Shown one piece after another: positions 41,794 through 54,544 of a stretch of DNA of 64,000 bases; positions within the stretch are counted from its first letter, which is position 1; the number at the start of each line of letters is the position of its first letter. The translations under genes and the position numbers were made by a program. Under the pieces are notes generated by a model. That model saw nothing but the letters and a program-made list of their open reading frames with translations. It was not told the DNA's origin and did no database searches. The stretch comes from Lutraria lutraria (Eukaryota > Mollusca > Bivalvia > Venerida > Mactridae). The stretch spans positions 18,816,386 to 18,880,385 of the forward strand of contig OZ026839.1 in assembly GCA_964023205.1 (NCBI GenBank). The letters are read 5' to 3'.

Positions 41794-43110
41794 TGAGCAA
41801 AAAAGCCATAAGTCACTTTATGTGTAAAATCACTTACAAATACACCTTTGCTTCCATTTTGACATTACTCTAACATAATCTTTTTCAAGGGTCAGTTTTT
41901 CTTGTGCATTTGTAAGCATTGAAAACTCACCACGTAAGTCCTTCTTCAAACAGAATAACTTCAAAGGTTCTACGTATCATGTTTACTGCTTCATTGTATG
42001 AACTTTTACAAGATGTTGTACACTTTCATCATCACTTTCATTATCATTTTCATCATCATCACTGTTGTACTTATTCTCTAGTTTAATTATTTTTGTTGTC
42101 TTGACTTGATTCAATCTTCTTCCAAATTGTCAGAAAGTTGCTCATGAATAAGAGAATCACAGTGAAACGTTGAAAACTCTTCTGCTTCCATGCATTCTTG
42201 TGTAGCAATATGTCCCTCAGCAGCACACATTGTTTCAATCAATTGAACATTTTCATCCTCGAACTCTTCTCCATCATTACCTCGCCATCTTATTCCAGAT
42301 TTCTTGAAGCATATCTCCACAGTTTCACTCTTAATATATTTTACTACTGCATTAACAACGCGAATTGCATCCAATAACGTACAAGTAACTGTTTCTGCAC
42401 TAGCATTTTCATTGTCAAAACAGATCTGATATTACCATTAATATTCTTGATGATACCTTGATCCAGATGCTTGAGCACTGAAGTGACTTACTTTGCTGGA
42501 AAGCAAAACTTCACAATACAAAGACAAATGTTTTGTGGATAAGACGTTGCATCCAACAACAGCAAGAGGTGTCTCATTTTCTTGTCCAGGTTCTGAATAT
42601 CTTCGATGTAATCCAGACTATGAGATTCCACCGCCATGTTACTGGAAGTTTGTCAGCATCAACATGTTTGAAATATCTGTGTTTTCTACATTTCCCGATC
42701 ACAGAAGGTTTTTCAAACTGACATGTCATACTGACACAATGGATTACTACAATTATTTCCCTGGACTTCTTTCTGACTTGAAATCATCCCCTGTCAGGAA
42801 GGGTTCTACAATACAGTCCTGTTTCGTCCATGTTAAACACATCAGGTGAATGGTATTCTTTCACAATCTCCGGAATGCGATCAATCCACTTATTCACCCT
42901 GTCCTCCTGACCAACACTCCCACTTTCCCCCAAGAAACTGATTTAACCATCCCTTTGATGCTTTGAATTCTTCTTTTTGTAGTCCTAAATCTTTTGAAAA
43001 AAACAGCACAAAGCCTTTTTCTGCAAAATCGTACCAACTGTATACCCAAAAATATACATGACTCAAACACAATTGCCAAACAAATCTTATATGAAGTGGA
43101 TGTACTCAAT
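41794..43110 (-). pseudogene. Tigger/pogo-type transposase relic
   Basis: Minus strand, frames broken. The reading starts with a CENP-B-like helix-turn-helix end, KEEFKASKGWLNQFLG (about 42975-42925). It then reads VNKWIDRIPEIVKEYHSPDV (~42895-42836) and FNMDETGLYC (~42835-42806), the first catalytic Asp block of the DDE nuclease. A region follows with EFEKPSVIGK-, FKHVDADKLPVTWRWN- and WIKVSSRILM-type blocks (42740-42450), then MDAIRVVNAVVKYIKSETVE with CFKKSGI (42374-42290). An acidic tail ends the reading (NSDDDENDNESDDE, ~42060). Tigger elements move by cut and paste at TA. Stops after TLPDRG and several frameshifts make it dead, and the N-terminal half of the DNA-binding domain is missing. 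Plus-strand frames of 118 and 90 codons here are shadows. Confidence 0.8.
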
Positions 43111-43248
43111 TCTTTCATCATAATAATATCAAAATTACATATTAGTAATAGTCTACATATTACTATTTTAATGTCATCCTTTCTATTCTATATCATTTTT
43201 GTTTCTTATTTAGTTTGTACATTCTGTATGGGTCCTTGTATTGTATTG

Positions 43249-43254
43249 TATTAT
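43249..43254 (+). repeat. Target-site duplication TATTAT, left (unit 1)
   Basis: TATTAT immediately precedes CACACGGTATAACC and immediately follows its complement at 46023-46028. Confidence 0.75.
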
Positions 43255-46022
43255 CACACGGTATAACCGGATGAATGCCCTACAGAGTGATGACTACCCA
43301 ACAGAGGTAAACACCGATGACGGGTGAGTAGTGGTGTTATATTTCTTACCAGCAATATTCTAACGAAATATCATCTATGAACAATTATGTAAAGTTACAA
43401 CTCTGTCCATGCTCTTAAACCGATGTTTGACCCTTCCAAAGAGACCCTGGTATGCGCAAAAATGATGACGTTTACCGCCGAGGAGATTTTGAGAGGATGA
43501 CGTGAACGACAGATAATGAAAAAATATGGATGACGTTCACGGCTGAGGAAAAGAATTAATGAAATTGCCATTTTGCGCAGTTTCAGTCGTTTTTTACCCG
43601 ATAAAGTATGGAATCTTTGGAAATTTACATGTCAATGAGCATTTTTCAACAGAAAGTGTTGAATAGGATAGCCTAACACGTATATTATTCATATACAATG
43701 TATATGTAACATATGTACATTTATTCAATATATACCGTCATTCTAGTTACTGTAGTCACTCGAAGAATCTATGACATTTGCAAGACAAATCTTAATCAAT
43801 TTGAATGTAAAGATTCTGAAATCTAGTCATATATTTTCAGCCTAGTTCTGTTCCGACATTACATACATACTCAGCATACTATCCAATGTAATTTAATGGT
43901 AAGTGAAGCTAATCAAGACTATTCCGTCATTTTACTGTCATTTAAACAAGCTTCCCGTAATACCGTTTTTAGACGGTAAAGCAGTCTGCAGTCTTCCAAA
44001 TCTATATGTCGATCAGGTGTGCATGATAAAAATATTTTAGCAAGCCCTTTTTAAACATAAATTGGCTGGCACACATGTAAATGTATCATTGATAAAGTTT
44101 TTTTACAGAAATTGATATTTAGTTTTATTTTCTATTAGAGTCTATAGATGTGTAAATTTTACAAACAAGTGGGCCAAGATGGCCCTTGGTCGCTCACTTG
44201 AGAACAAAGACACTATAATTAATGACCAGATAATATAGTTTCCATCTCGTATAATCCATTTTTACGTAGATTTTGAGATCAAAACCAACAATGAAGGAAA
44301 CAAGCTAAAACGTAGCAAATTTCCTAATCCAAGGGCCCATATAACTCTTGAAGTTGTGGACCGATTCCATCCATAACTAAACTTGTCAAAGACCGTAAGG
44401 TCATACACATTCATTCTAAATATGATTAGGATTGGTGAATAAATGAAGGCGCTAGAGTGTAAACAAGCTAAACATAGCAAATTTTGTAAGTCAAGGGCCC
44501 ATAACTCTAGAAGTTATTGTCCAATTTTGCCCATAATCGAACTTTTCCGAGACATTGTGGCCATTTACATTGTGACCAAGATTGATCACGATTCGTTCAG
44601 AGCTGTGGATGCTAGAGTGTAAACAAGCTAATTGTGGACGGACGACGGACGCCGGACATTCATCGATCCTAAAAGCTCACCTGATTAAATCAGGTGAGCT
44701 AAAAAACTTTTCATTTTTGTATTATTTTTCAATGATACAGTTACCTGTGGGCAGGAAGTATTTACTTGACAAACCAACATTACTCCGTCATATGAGGTCT
44801 AAGTCTGAGTTTCATGCTTTTTAGATACCTTTAAAATCGTAATAAAATTAAAAGCATTTCAGTCATTTATATTAATCAGCTACTAATTTAATTTAGATAC
44901 AATCTTCTACGTCCAATATATTTACACTTATCAAATGTCATCGATACTACATTTGAATTCGATACTGAAAGTTGCGTACGCACGCATTAAGTATAAGACG
45001 TGATTGAGTATCACAAAAAACTTTCTTGAGCCTATCTTCAAGAAGTCATGCACACCTTTAGATATGAAAGACTGCAGACTGCTTTCCCGTCTGTATAAAA
45101 ACGGTATTACGGGAAGCTTGTTTAAATGACAGTAAAATGACGGAATAGTCTTGATTAGCTTCACTTACCATTAAATTACACTGGATAGTATGCTGAGTAT
45201 GTATGTAATGTCGGAACAGAACTAGGCTGAAAATATATGACTAGATTTCAGAATCTTTACATTCAAATTGATAAAGATTTGTCTTGCAAATGTCATAGAT
45301 TCTTCGAGTGACTACAGTAACTAGAATGACGGTATATATTGAATAAATGTACATATGTTACATATACATTGTATATGAATAATATACGTGTTAGGCTATC
45401 CTATTCAACACTTTCTGTTGAAAAATGCTCATTGACATGTACATTTCCAAAGATTCCATACTTTACCGGGTAAAAAACGATTGAAACTGCGCAAAATGGC
45501 AATTTCATTAATTCTTTTCCTCAGCCGTGAACGTCATCCATATTTTTTCATTATCTGTCGTTCACGTCATCCTCTCAAAATCTCCTCGGCGGTAAACGTC
45601 ATCATTTTTGCGCATACCAGGGTCTCTTTGGAAGGGTCAAACATCGGTTTAAGAGCATGGACAGAGTTGTAACTTTACATAATTGTTCATAGATGATATT
45701 TCGTTAGATCTGTGAGGTTAAATAGTTCAAAACTATCGCAAACTGTTTAATTTCGGGCAATAAATGTGAGATTTGAGCATTATTTTCTGCGTGTCGTGTA
45801 TAAACAGGCGCTATAAGCTTTATTCCGCAAAGATAGCATGCGAGACTGTTTGAATAGTTCATTTCAACCTTCGTGGTCATTCACATATCCTTAGATCCAA
45901 AAGAAAGCCCGAATTCGAGAATTGCTGGTAAGAAATATAACACCACTTCTCACCCGTCATCGGTGTTTACCTCTGTTGGGTAGTCATCACTCTGTAGGGC
46001 ATTCATCCGGTTATACCGTGTG
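43255..46022. mobile_element. 2.77-kb long-terminal-inverted-repeat element (unit 1)
   Basis: Left arm 43255-44000 and right arm about 45066-46022 are inverted copies with few differences, starting CACACGGTATAACCGGATGA. The right arm has an extra ~212 bp (about 45710-45921), or the left arm has lost them. The central ~1.06 kb holds a complete AGCTCAC-type element (44165-44700) and otherwise unrecognised sequence. Flanked by TATTAT on both sides. No transposase. Arms of ~745 bp class it as foldback-like; superfamily unknown. Confidence 0.85.
44165..44700 (+). mobile_element. AGCTCAC-type element, complete (unit 1)
   Basis: From ACAAGTGGGCCAAGATGGCC to the perfect hairpin AGCTCACCTGATT-A-AATCAGGTGAGCT (44674-44700), followed by AAAAAA. 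Between lie two modules with AGGGCCCATAACTC and GGCGCTAGAGTGTAAACAAG, then GGACGGACGACGGACGCCGG. A subterminal hairpin at one end only, without inverted termini, recalls nonautonomous Helitron-like elements, but CTRR/TC ends were not demonstrated. Confidence 0.8.
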
Positions 46023-46028
46023 TATTAT
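46023..46028 (+). repeat. Target-site duplication TATTAT, right (unit 1)
   Basis: Partner of 43249-43254. Confidence 0.75.
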
Positions 46029-47349
46029 GCTTGTCTGTAACTGTTTAAATTTGCAAATTTGTTTTGTGGACCAAACTGAAAATAGGATTTATACCAAGTA
46101 TGTTATCCACTCAAAATAAAGTCGTTATTATTAACTGAAACATTTCGTCAAGTTCACGTTGACTTTTACCATGACTTGTATAAACTATGTACTCCATGAA
46201 AGTGCTTAAAACATATTTATGCTTTTGATGCGGGATTTAATAATGAGAGATTGTACACCTGCGTACAAACTATGAAAAATGGTGATGCGAAGTTATCGAG
46301 ATAAAATACACGATCCCACTTCTAACACCATTGTTGCGGACTAGTAAAAATGTACTACTGTACTGTGCTATAAAACGTTCGATAATAGTTGGCTTGGAAG
46401 CAGTGAAATAATAACTGATAAAAACTGTCAAAATAATTGACTTGTCAGGATGACACCACCATTTTTAATATAAAAAAAGGGAAAAATAAAATACAAATGC
46501 TAAATAAATCTTAAAATCAACCAAATTTTTAATTACTGTTTAAATGAACAAATACAAGTACATGAAGAAGAATGCCTAAATCAATTAATGAAAGTCCTGT
46601 AAAATATTTACGAAATGTCCCGAATAACAGTTGTATTGTTTACTTTTAGTAAGTTTTGGATTCGTACGAAAATAAATAAAAAAAAAAAAAATCAGTTCGA
46701 ACAAAATTTAAATACAATTTTCGAAAGTTGATATTTAAAGAAAATCCTAAAAACTGTTCACAAGCTGTGCCACTATTTTTTTTATTAAACCCCGGCCATC
46801 AGGTCTCGCTTTTTCATAAGGCTTACTTTTGAGATCCGTGTTACAATTGACAACATGCCTTATTATGTTACTTCTAACACCATCATCTATATAGCAAATA
46901 TAGTACTGATTGACTTTTTTGAAGGCAAACATGTTTAAGAATATGGCTGAAATCATAGCATTAGTGTCAGAAACTTAAGAGTGATTTGAATTCTCTAAGC
47001 TTTCATGTTTAGCTGTTTTTATAATGTAAATGCATGAAATTTCCATTAAACACATAAATCATTCCAAACTGTAAATTATGGAGTTTTCATACTTTGTAAT
47101 AATTCACTTTTTAATTGAATAAAGGAAAGCGGAAATGCGTTGATTTGAAAATCATTCACTTAGAACGCTGTCGTGCAATGCTTGTATTGGGTCTAACATA
47201 TTACTGTTTGATATCATTTATACACCTTACATTGGAATATTTTACATATTTTCACCTGTTCAAGATTACGTTTAAACATCTTGTAATTATTCTTCGATGC
47301 AATTGTCAGTGTTTTTTAACATTTTCGATTGTTAGCGATTAGTAGCTCA
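46029..47349. other. No gene recognised (unit 1)
   Basis: AT-rich with a poly-A tract near 46679-46691 whose length differs in unit 2 (about 57966-57980). Short frames only. Confidence 0.5.
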
Positions 47350-48590
47350 GAAACTCTCTATTATGTTAAATAAATGTGTAATCCACTGTTTCTATCATGG
47401 AAAGTTGGAAACTTATACAAATTATGAACGTTTTCAAATTCTGTCCGCTCCTTTTAGACTTTTTCATTGAACCAGGGACACGTTGGTCTTTAAACGATTG
47501 TTTTTGTTTTTAAGGGAACATGTTTGTCTATAGGTATGGATAAAATATCATCTCCCAGTAATCATTACATCAAGAATAGGACCTGCTACATGGGTGGGGT
47601 CAAGTACATGCTGTTTCATACCGTAAGTTTCAAGACAATTTTTGAATTTTACTGTTTCATGGTCATTTGGCAAATCAAGCTGGATGTTCAAATCTCCAAC
47701 GATAATTATTTTTCTATCCAGAGTTACATATTTAGGTAGAAAGTTGGGCCATTCATTGTCAAGAAAAGTGTGTTGAGACTATTCTTCTTTGATGGAGGCG
47801 GTCTATATATTACTGCTAGTTGCATGGTGTGTCCGTTTACAACAATCGATGTATTCAAAGGTCGAAAAGTCGCCTTCACCAGTAGAAGTAATAAGTCGCA
47901 GTTCAATGGAAGCCTTATATATAATCGCTACTCCTCCACCCCGCATACCTCCACATCTAGGTACCTGCTTAAGTATATACCCAATGGCTGCATGTTTTAT
48001 CAAAAGAACTTCCTAGCCACGTTTCGGTGTTGGCCACAATGTCAAAATCATTTGAGAGAATGTAGTCCGATATGGATAAGGTTTTGTTTTTGACAGATCT
48101 TGGATTCAAGGAACACAATTTTAGGTTTCTCTGTGATTTTACTAATGCATTATTGTCACATTTTATCTTTATCAAGACATTATGTATATTAATTGAACTG
48201 TTTCGGGTTGGAGCTCGTTTTTGCATTGAGACAGTTGGTATGAGCTGTGGTAAAGTTTCCAGATTTTCATGTTCACTCCTTGGTTAACATGCCATGTCCT
48301 TCTCATAACTTTCGAGCCACCCCTTCTCCCTCTAGATCGTTTGTATGGCAAAATACCTAGTTGTTTTTACTGTTTCAACACAAGAGGATTAGGTTCAATA
48401 CCATATGCAATTATAAATTGATTAACACTGTACAGTGTTGATCTATCATAGGTAAACCTTGACATTGACAAGTGTTCACAAATAGTCATGATTGCCCCAG
48501 GAAAGAATAACATGTACTGAGGTAAAAAAATCAAAATATAATTGTTTAAAACTGTTTTTAAAATCCAGAAATACCGAAAACCACACATCA
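47350..48590 (-). pseudogene. CR1-like LINE 5' half: leader and endonuclease (spans units 1/2 border)
   Basis: Minus strand, several frames. N-terminal part LGILPYKRSRGRRGG-type (about 48362-48320). Endonuclease blocks: LKLCSLNPRSVKNKT (48110-48066), DFDIVANTETWLGS (~48045-48004), MRGGGVAIIYK (~47946-47914), MQLAVIYRPP (~47826-47797), KIIIVGDLNI (~47725-47690) and HVLDPTHVAGPILDVMITGR (~47605-47546). The linker start RPTCPWFNEKV follows (~47490-47455). No RT follows. Same family as 36430-37390, which keeps the opposite (C-terminal) part. The tandem-array joint at 47923 lies inside the endonuclease. Confidence 0.8.
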
Positions 48591-50684
48591 GCCTACACCT
48601 GGCGCATGTATTGTTATATCAACGAATACTTGCCGCCTCCTAGGATCGCCATCCGCCAGTTGAAAGTTTTTTTTTCATTTCTTTGCTGAAATTGTGTTGC
48701 TTTTTCTTCCCATATCTAGTTCATTGTAAAAATACTTCGGTATTTGTAACCAGATTTGTGTACGATGTTACAATACTCAGTTTATCAGCATTCTACGGAC
48801 AATAGCGTACATGGGAATCATTTATATACTTCCTGCATGATATAAGATTCGTGGTTCGATCTGTGAGTCATTGTCTCCGACTCATAGACCGGATGAAATC
48901 GTCATATTGTCAGCCGATCAACTGACCGTTAGTTAAAAGCTAAAATATTTTGACTGAATGTTATAATATTAATGTTCCGCTATTAAGACCACCTTTCGAA
49001 ACGTCAGGAAGCGGTCTTAATTTGAAGACGGTCTTTGTAGCGAAACTCAGATGTTGATGATCAAACAGTAGTTATGTATAGTTCTGTCACCGGGTTAGCT
49101 CAGGGTAGCTGTTTTTGATGTAGTTGTATAGTTTTGAATCTCTGTTATACACCGTTGACAAATACTGAAAATATAATATGAAAGGCAGATATATATATAT
49201 TTATTGAAGAGGCATAATCAGCGTCTTTACTGTCCGAAGGACCAGGTAACAAAAGTACCTGCACGAGTATTTGAGTGGGAAATAACACGTAAAACAAGAT
49301 AATATAATTACATGAAAATATACAGAAAGAAAATGACGAAGGTTTACACAATGAATGTTGCACAATGATTATAAATTCAATTTAACATGTATATAAGCTA
49401 ATGAATATATATACTAGTATATAACGACAACTAACCTGACAAAATAACATCAAAGACAGATATATATATTTATTGAAGAGGCATAATTAACGTCTTAACA
49501 AAGTGCTCGTACGAGTAGTGAGCGAAAAATAGCACGTGTTTGTAGGCTAGATGTCATCAATTTATTATAGGGTGGTATAAGACATATAAAAAAAGTTATG
49601 GGCCCTTTGATATCTATACAGATCTATTTAACGTAACGGGATTGGCTAACATCACTAAAAAACGTAAAATAATATTTTAAGTTATTTAAATATCATACTT
49701 TAATACCAAGCAAGGATTCTGGGTACGACTTTTTTTAAAGTCAAGTGTCTAACGAACGGAGGACATTATCAAAAATTTGAAGCAAGGTTCCCTGCATTAT
49801 ACATTTATAATCATTTTAAGGCTATTTGTTGTAATATATTCCTATATACGGAGTAGTTATCGTTGTTCAAAATTTTGTAAATTACGTGCGATATTGGTTT
49901 ATAGAAGACCAATCAAATGTGACATTTGTTTCAAATCACTTGCAATGGACTTTATACAGTGGGTTTATTTCAATGCGTGAATATGGTTTAGTTTTTATAT
50001 CTATAAATTGGTGAAACTTGATATCACCAGACATCCAGTTCCGTTACCTTAAACTGTTTACATTAAAAGTGCAATTTTACATAAGTTAGTTGTTTACATA
50101 TATTTATATTTTTAATAATTATTCATGTTTTGTCTATTTATTTACCTATTTGTAATGTAATGTTTATTTGTTTGTTATTTCTGTGTACATTTGATACCTA
50201 TGTCATTCTCCCCCTGGTCTTTGTCACACTCCTCTAGTTCAAACCTGCCAATATTAGACATGTACACACTACTATGATATTCAATAGTTTTCATTACTAA
50301 TGATATTGTAGTGACTTAAATGTTTCTTTCTTGTTGTTGTTATCATTAAAGGTGCGTTGTTTTTCCTGAGTCTGTTTAGCCGAGTAAAAGTCATGTATGA
50401 TCGAGTCTCCACTCTTCACATTGTCAAACATGTTTTCCATCTTGTTAACAACTTGGTTTAATTGTTAACAAAACCTTCCTTGCTTTCCCAATTGTTGAAT
50501 TTCCAACAGCTTGAGTGAAATGATGACTCATGTTATAAACCCTCCTACCATTAAACTAATAATTTCCAACCATCCATTCAGGAAGTTTTGGTCTGGTCAA
50601 AAGTTTACTATAATCTCCACTGTATTATCTTATCAGATTCATATGTGTTACTACTATCTCCAACTCTATCTCCTCTATTGCCTC

Positions 50685-51068
50685 TATATAACTCTCTCCT
50701 CTATAATGTCATTCATCTCCTCTATATCATTCTTTATCTTCTCTATATAGTTCTCTATCTCCTCTATATAGTTCTCTATCTCCTCTAGATTATCCTCTAT
50801 CACCTCAAGAGTGTTCTCTATCTTCACTATAAAGTTCTCTATCTCCTCCAGATTGCTCTCTATCTCCTCTATAATGTCCTTCAGTTCCTCTATATCATTC
50901 TTTATCTTCTCTATATAGTTCTCTATCTCCTCTATATAGTTCTCTTTCTCCTCTTTATAGTTCTCTATCTCCTCTAGAGTGTTCTCTATCTCCTCTAGAG
51001 TGTTCTCTATATCCTCTAAGTTGTTCTCTATCTCCTCTATTCGGTTCTCTAAAAGAATCAGCTCTTCT
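50685..51068 (-). pseudogene. Heptad minisatellite, unit 2 copy
   Basis: Counterpart of 39284-39778. An added repeat (MNDIIEE) and an indel after it shift the frame into a stop at about 50685, so the tail seen in unit 1 is out of frame here. Unit 3 (about 61975-62358) has the same break. Confidence 0.5.
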
Positions 51069-51744
51069 TATATATATCTCATCATTCAACCTTTTATCAA
51101 ACATTTTCTCATATTTCACTTATTTCATATTTTCCTCCTTAAATTCCATCTCTTCCTCTATATCGCCAATCTCTTTTTTCTTTCACTATGTTAAATTTCA
51201 AAACATGATCATTATTCATAGATTCCTTTCTCTGACTTCCTAATTCCTTGCTATCCTTTTGTAAGTTCTCTTATTCCTTCCTCAATTTCTAATCTCGTAT
51301 TCCTTTCACTTTCTAATGACTTCAAAACATCACTTTTCGTAGACATCATAGACTCATTTTTCGGAGTACTGTGACTTACACATCCTAATTTCTTATTTTT
51401 CCTCTTTATGCCTGGCAAGTTCTTTTTCCTACTCAACAATTCTAGCTTCTTATTCATTGAGCCTTATCATATCCTGTTATCCAGTCTAATCTGATTCCTG
51501 TTTCTATTCCTTATTTCTCTCTCAGATAAACTCTCTGCCATGAAGATTATTCACTAATATTCACTTAATATGGTCTCAGCAGAACAATACACCACAAACC
51601 AAATTCACACAATCAAAATCACCAACACAGTGATTCACTTCAATATACTAAATATTAACCAACAAAATCACCAGTACCAACAACAAATCAAAACCAATTA
51701 CCATACCACCAAGTAATCACAAATAATCATTTAATTCAACTTCA

Positions 51745-51930
51745 CCATATAATATACACGCGCACAAATTCAACAACCAATCACAAACACTACCATATAA
51801 TATTCACACAACAAATTCAACAACCAACCATATAATATTCACACAACCAATTCAACAACCAATTACCAACACCACCATATAATATTCACACAACAAATTC
51901 AACAACCAATCATCAACACCACCAAATAAA
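51745..51930 (+). repeat. 47-bp minisatellite, unit 2 copy
   Basis: Same five starts and spacings as 40455-40640. Confidence 0.85.
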
Positions 51931-52521
51931 CACTGGTCAACCAGTTATACAAAATATATTCAAAACAAAATTCACTGAAAAAAAATCAACAATATACATG
52001 TAACAGCTTCATAAGTCAATACTGTATACTGTTACAGTATAAACTGACAAGAAAATATAATATTTATTCTTCTAGCTCATACATATATTCAAACAATTCA
52101 CATTTATGTTTAACTGTTTGACCAAGCCACTTGACACATATTTTGTTTCTTGATTGTATTTTGAATGTGTTTCCTTTTTATTGTTTTTGTAAAAAAATGC
52201 ATTACAGAAAGTTTTTTTTTTTCTGTGAATTTTGTTTTGTGAGTTCTAGTAGTAAAACGACTGGTTAATGCACGTTTGTCCAATGGGTGATTTCATGCCA
52301 TGACTCAGTTGTAACAAACAAACCCCATCGTTATAGTTTAAATTCATTAAACTGAAAAATAATATACAGAAACGTAAAGCTGAAATTGTTTAAATATAAT
52401 TATGAATATTAATACTTATGTGTTACTTAGTCACTGATAACACGAATGTATTTATGCAAATGCATACGCATAATGATATAGTTCAATGAATTTCTACACT
52501 CTAAACATTCAGTGCAATATA

Positions 52522-53083
52522 ACAAGAGGGTCAAGATGGCCCTAGATCGCTCACCTGAGAATAAAGACACTATAATTATTGACCATGTAATATAGTTTTC
52601 ATCTCGTATAACCCGTTTTTACATAGATTTTGATCAAAACCAACTCTAATTTTCATGAATAGTGGATGCAGGGAAATGTACATTCTGTGTACATACGATT
52701 ATATGTTCAGGATTGGTGAAGAATTGAAGGCGCTAGAGTGTAAACAAGCTGAAATGTAGCAAATTTTCTATACCAAGGGCCCATAACTCTTGAAGTTGTG
52801 GTCCGATTTCACCCATAACTACACTTGTCCAAGACCTTAAGGTCATACACATTTACTGAAAATATGATAAGGATTGGTGAATAAATGAAGGCGCTAGAGT
52901 GTAAACAAACTAAATATAGCCAATTTTCAAAGTCAAGGGCACATAACTCTTGAAGTCCTTGTCCGATTTTGTCCATACTCAAACTTAGCCGAGACATTGT
53001 GGCCATATACATTGTGCACAAGTTTGATTACGATTGATCTGTGGTTGCTAGAGTGTGAACAAACTAATTGTGGCCGGACGACG
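52522..53083 (+). mobile_element. AGCTCAC-type element, 3' end missing, unit 2 copy
   Basis: Colinear with 41232-41793. Confidence 0.8.
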
Positions 53084-54400
53084 TGAGCAAAAAAGCCATA
53101 AGTCACTTTATGTGTAAAATCACTTACAAATACACCTTTGCTTCCATTTTGACATTACTCTAACATAATCTTTTTCAAGGGTCAGTTTTTCTTGTGCATT
53201 TGTAAGCATTGAAAACTCACCACGTAAGTCCTTCTTCAAACAGAATAACTTCAAAGGTTCTACGTATCATGTTTACTGCTTCATTGTATGAACTTTTACA
53301 AGATGTTGTACACTTTCATCATCACTTTCATTATCATTTTCATCATCATCACTGTTGTACTTATTCTCTAGTTTAATTATTTTTGTTGTCTTGACTTGAT
53401 TCAATCTTCTTCCAAATTGTCAGAAAGTTGCTCATGAATAAGAGAATCACAGTGAAACGTTGAAAACTCTTCTGCTTCCATGCATTCTTGTGTAGCAATA
53501 TGTCCCTCAGCAGCACACATTGTTTCAATCAATTGAACATTTTCATCCTCGAACTCTTCTCCATCATTACCTCGCCATCTTATTCCAGATTTCTTGAAGC
53601 ATATCTCCACAGTTTCACTCTTAATATATTTTACTACTGCATTAACAACGCGAATTGCATCCAATAACGTACAAGTAACTGTTTCTGCACTAGCATTTTC
53701 ATTGTCAAAACAGATCTGATATTACCATTAATATTCTTGATGATACCTTGATCCAGATGCTTGAGCACTGAAGTGACTTACTTTGCTGGAAAGCAAAACT
53801 TCACAATACAAAGACAAATGTTTTGTGGATAAGACGTTGCATCCAACAACAGCAAGAGGTGTCTCATTTTCTTGTCCAGGTTCTGAATATCTTCGATGTA
53901 ATCCAGACTATGAGATTCCACCGCCATGTTACTGGAAGTTTGTCAGCATCAACATGTTTGAAATATCTGTGTTTTCTACATTTCCCGATCACAGAAGGTT
54001 TTTCAAACTGACATGTCATACTGACACAATGGATTACTACAATTATTTCCCTGGACTTCTTTCTGACTTGAAATCATCCCCTGTCAGGAAGGGTTCTACA
54101 ATACAGTCCTGTTTCGTCCATGTTAAACACATCAGGTGAATGGTATTCTTTCACAATCTCCGGAATGCGATCAATCCACTTATTCACCCTGTCCTCCTGA
54201 CCAACACTCCCACTTTCCCCCAAGAAACTGATTTAACCATCCCTTTGATGCTTTGAATTCTTCTTTTTGTAGTCCTAAATCTTTTGAAAAAAACAGCACA
54301 AAGCCTTTTTCTGCAAAATCGTACCAACTGTATACCCAAAAATATACATGACTCAAACACAATTGCCAAACAAATCTTATATGAAGTGGATGTACTCAAT
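53084..54400 (-). pseudogene. Tigger/pogo-type transposase relic, unit 2 copy
   Basis: Same blocks and same lesions as 41794-43110, including FNMDETGLYC and MDAIRVVNAVVKY. Shared stops show that the element was dead before the array was amplified. Confidence 0.8.
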
Positions 54401-54544
54401 TCTTTCATCATAATAATATCAAAATTACATATTAGTAATAGTCTACATATTACTATTTTAATGTCATCCTTTCTATTCTATATCATTTTTGTTTCTTATT
54501 TAGTTTGTACATTCTGTATGGGTCCTTGTATTGTATTGTATTAT

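Larger units (their letters stand above)
36979..47922. repeat. 11.29-kb tandem array, unit 1
   Basis: Starts at AATCGCTACTCCTCCACCCC, which recurs at 47923 and 59214. Colinear with units 2 and 3 through all landmarks (for example 38504/49777/61068, 41519/52809, 46747/58038). It is 10,944 bp against 11,291 bp for unit 2, mainly because ~338 bp present at 48241-48578 are missing at about 37299. Only occasional substitutions and small indels distinguish the units. Confidence 0.95.

Noticed and set aside
42493..42849. 118-codon plus-strand frame, repeated at 53783-54139
   Set aside because: Antisense to the Tigger transposase blocks, which are the meaningful reading.
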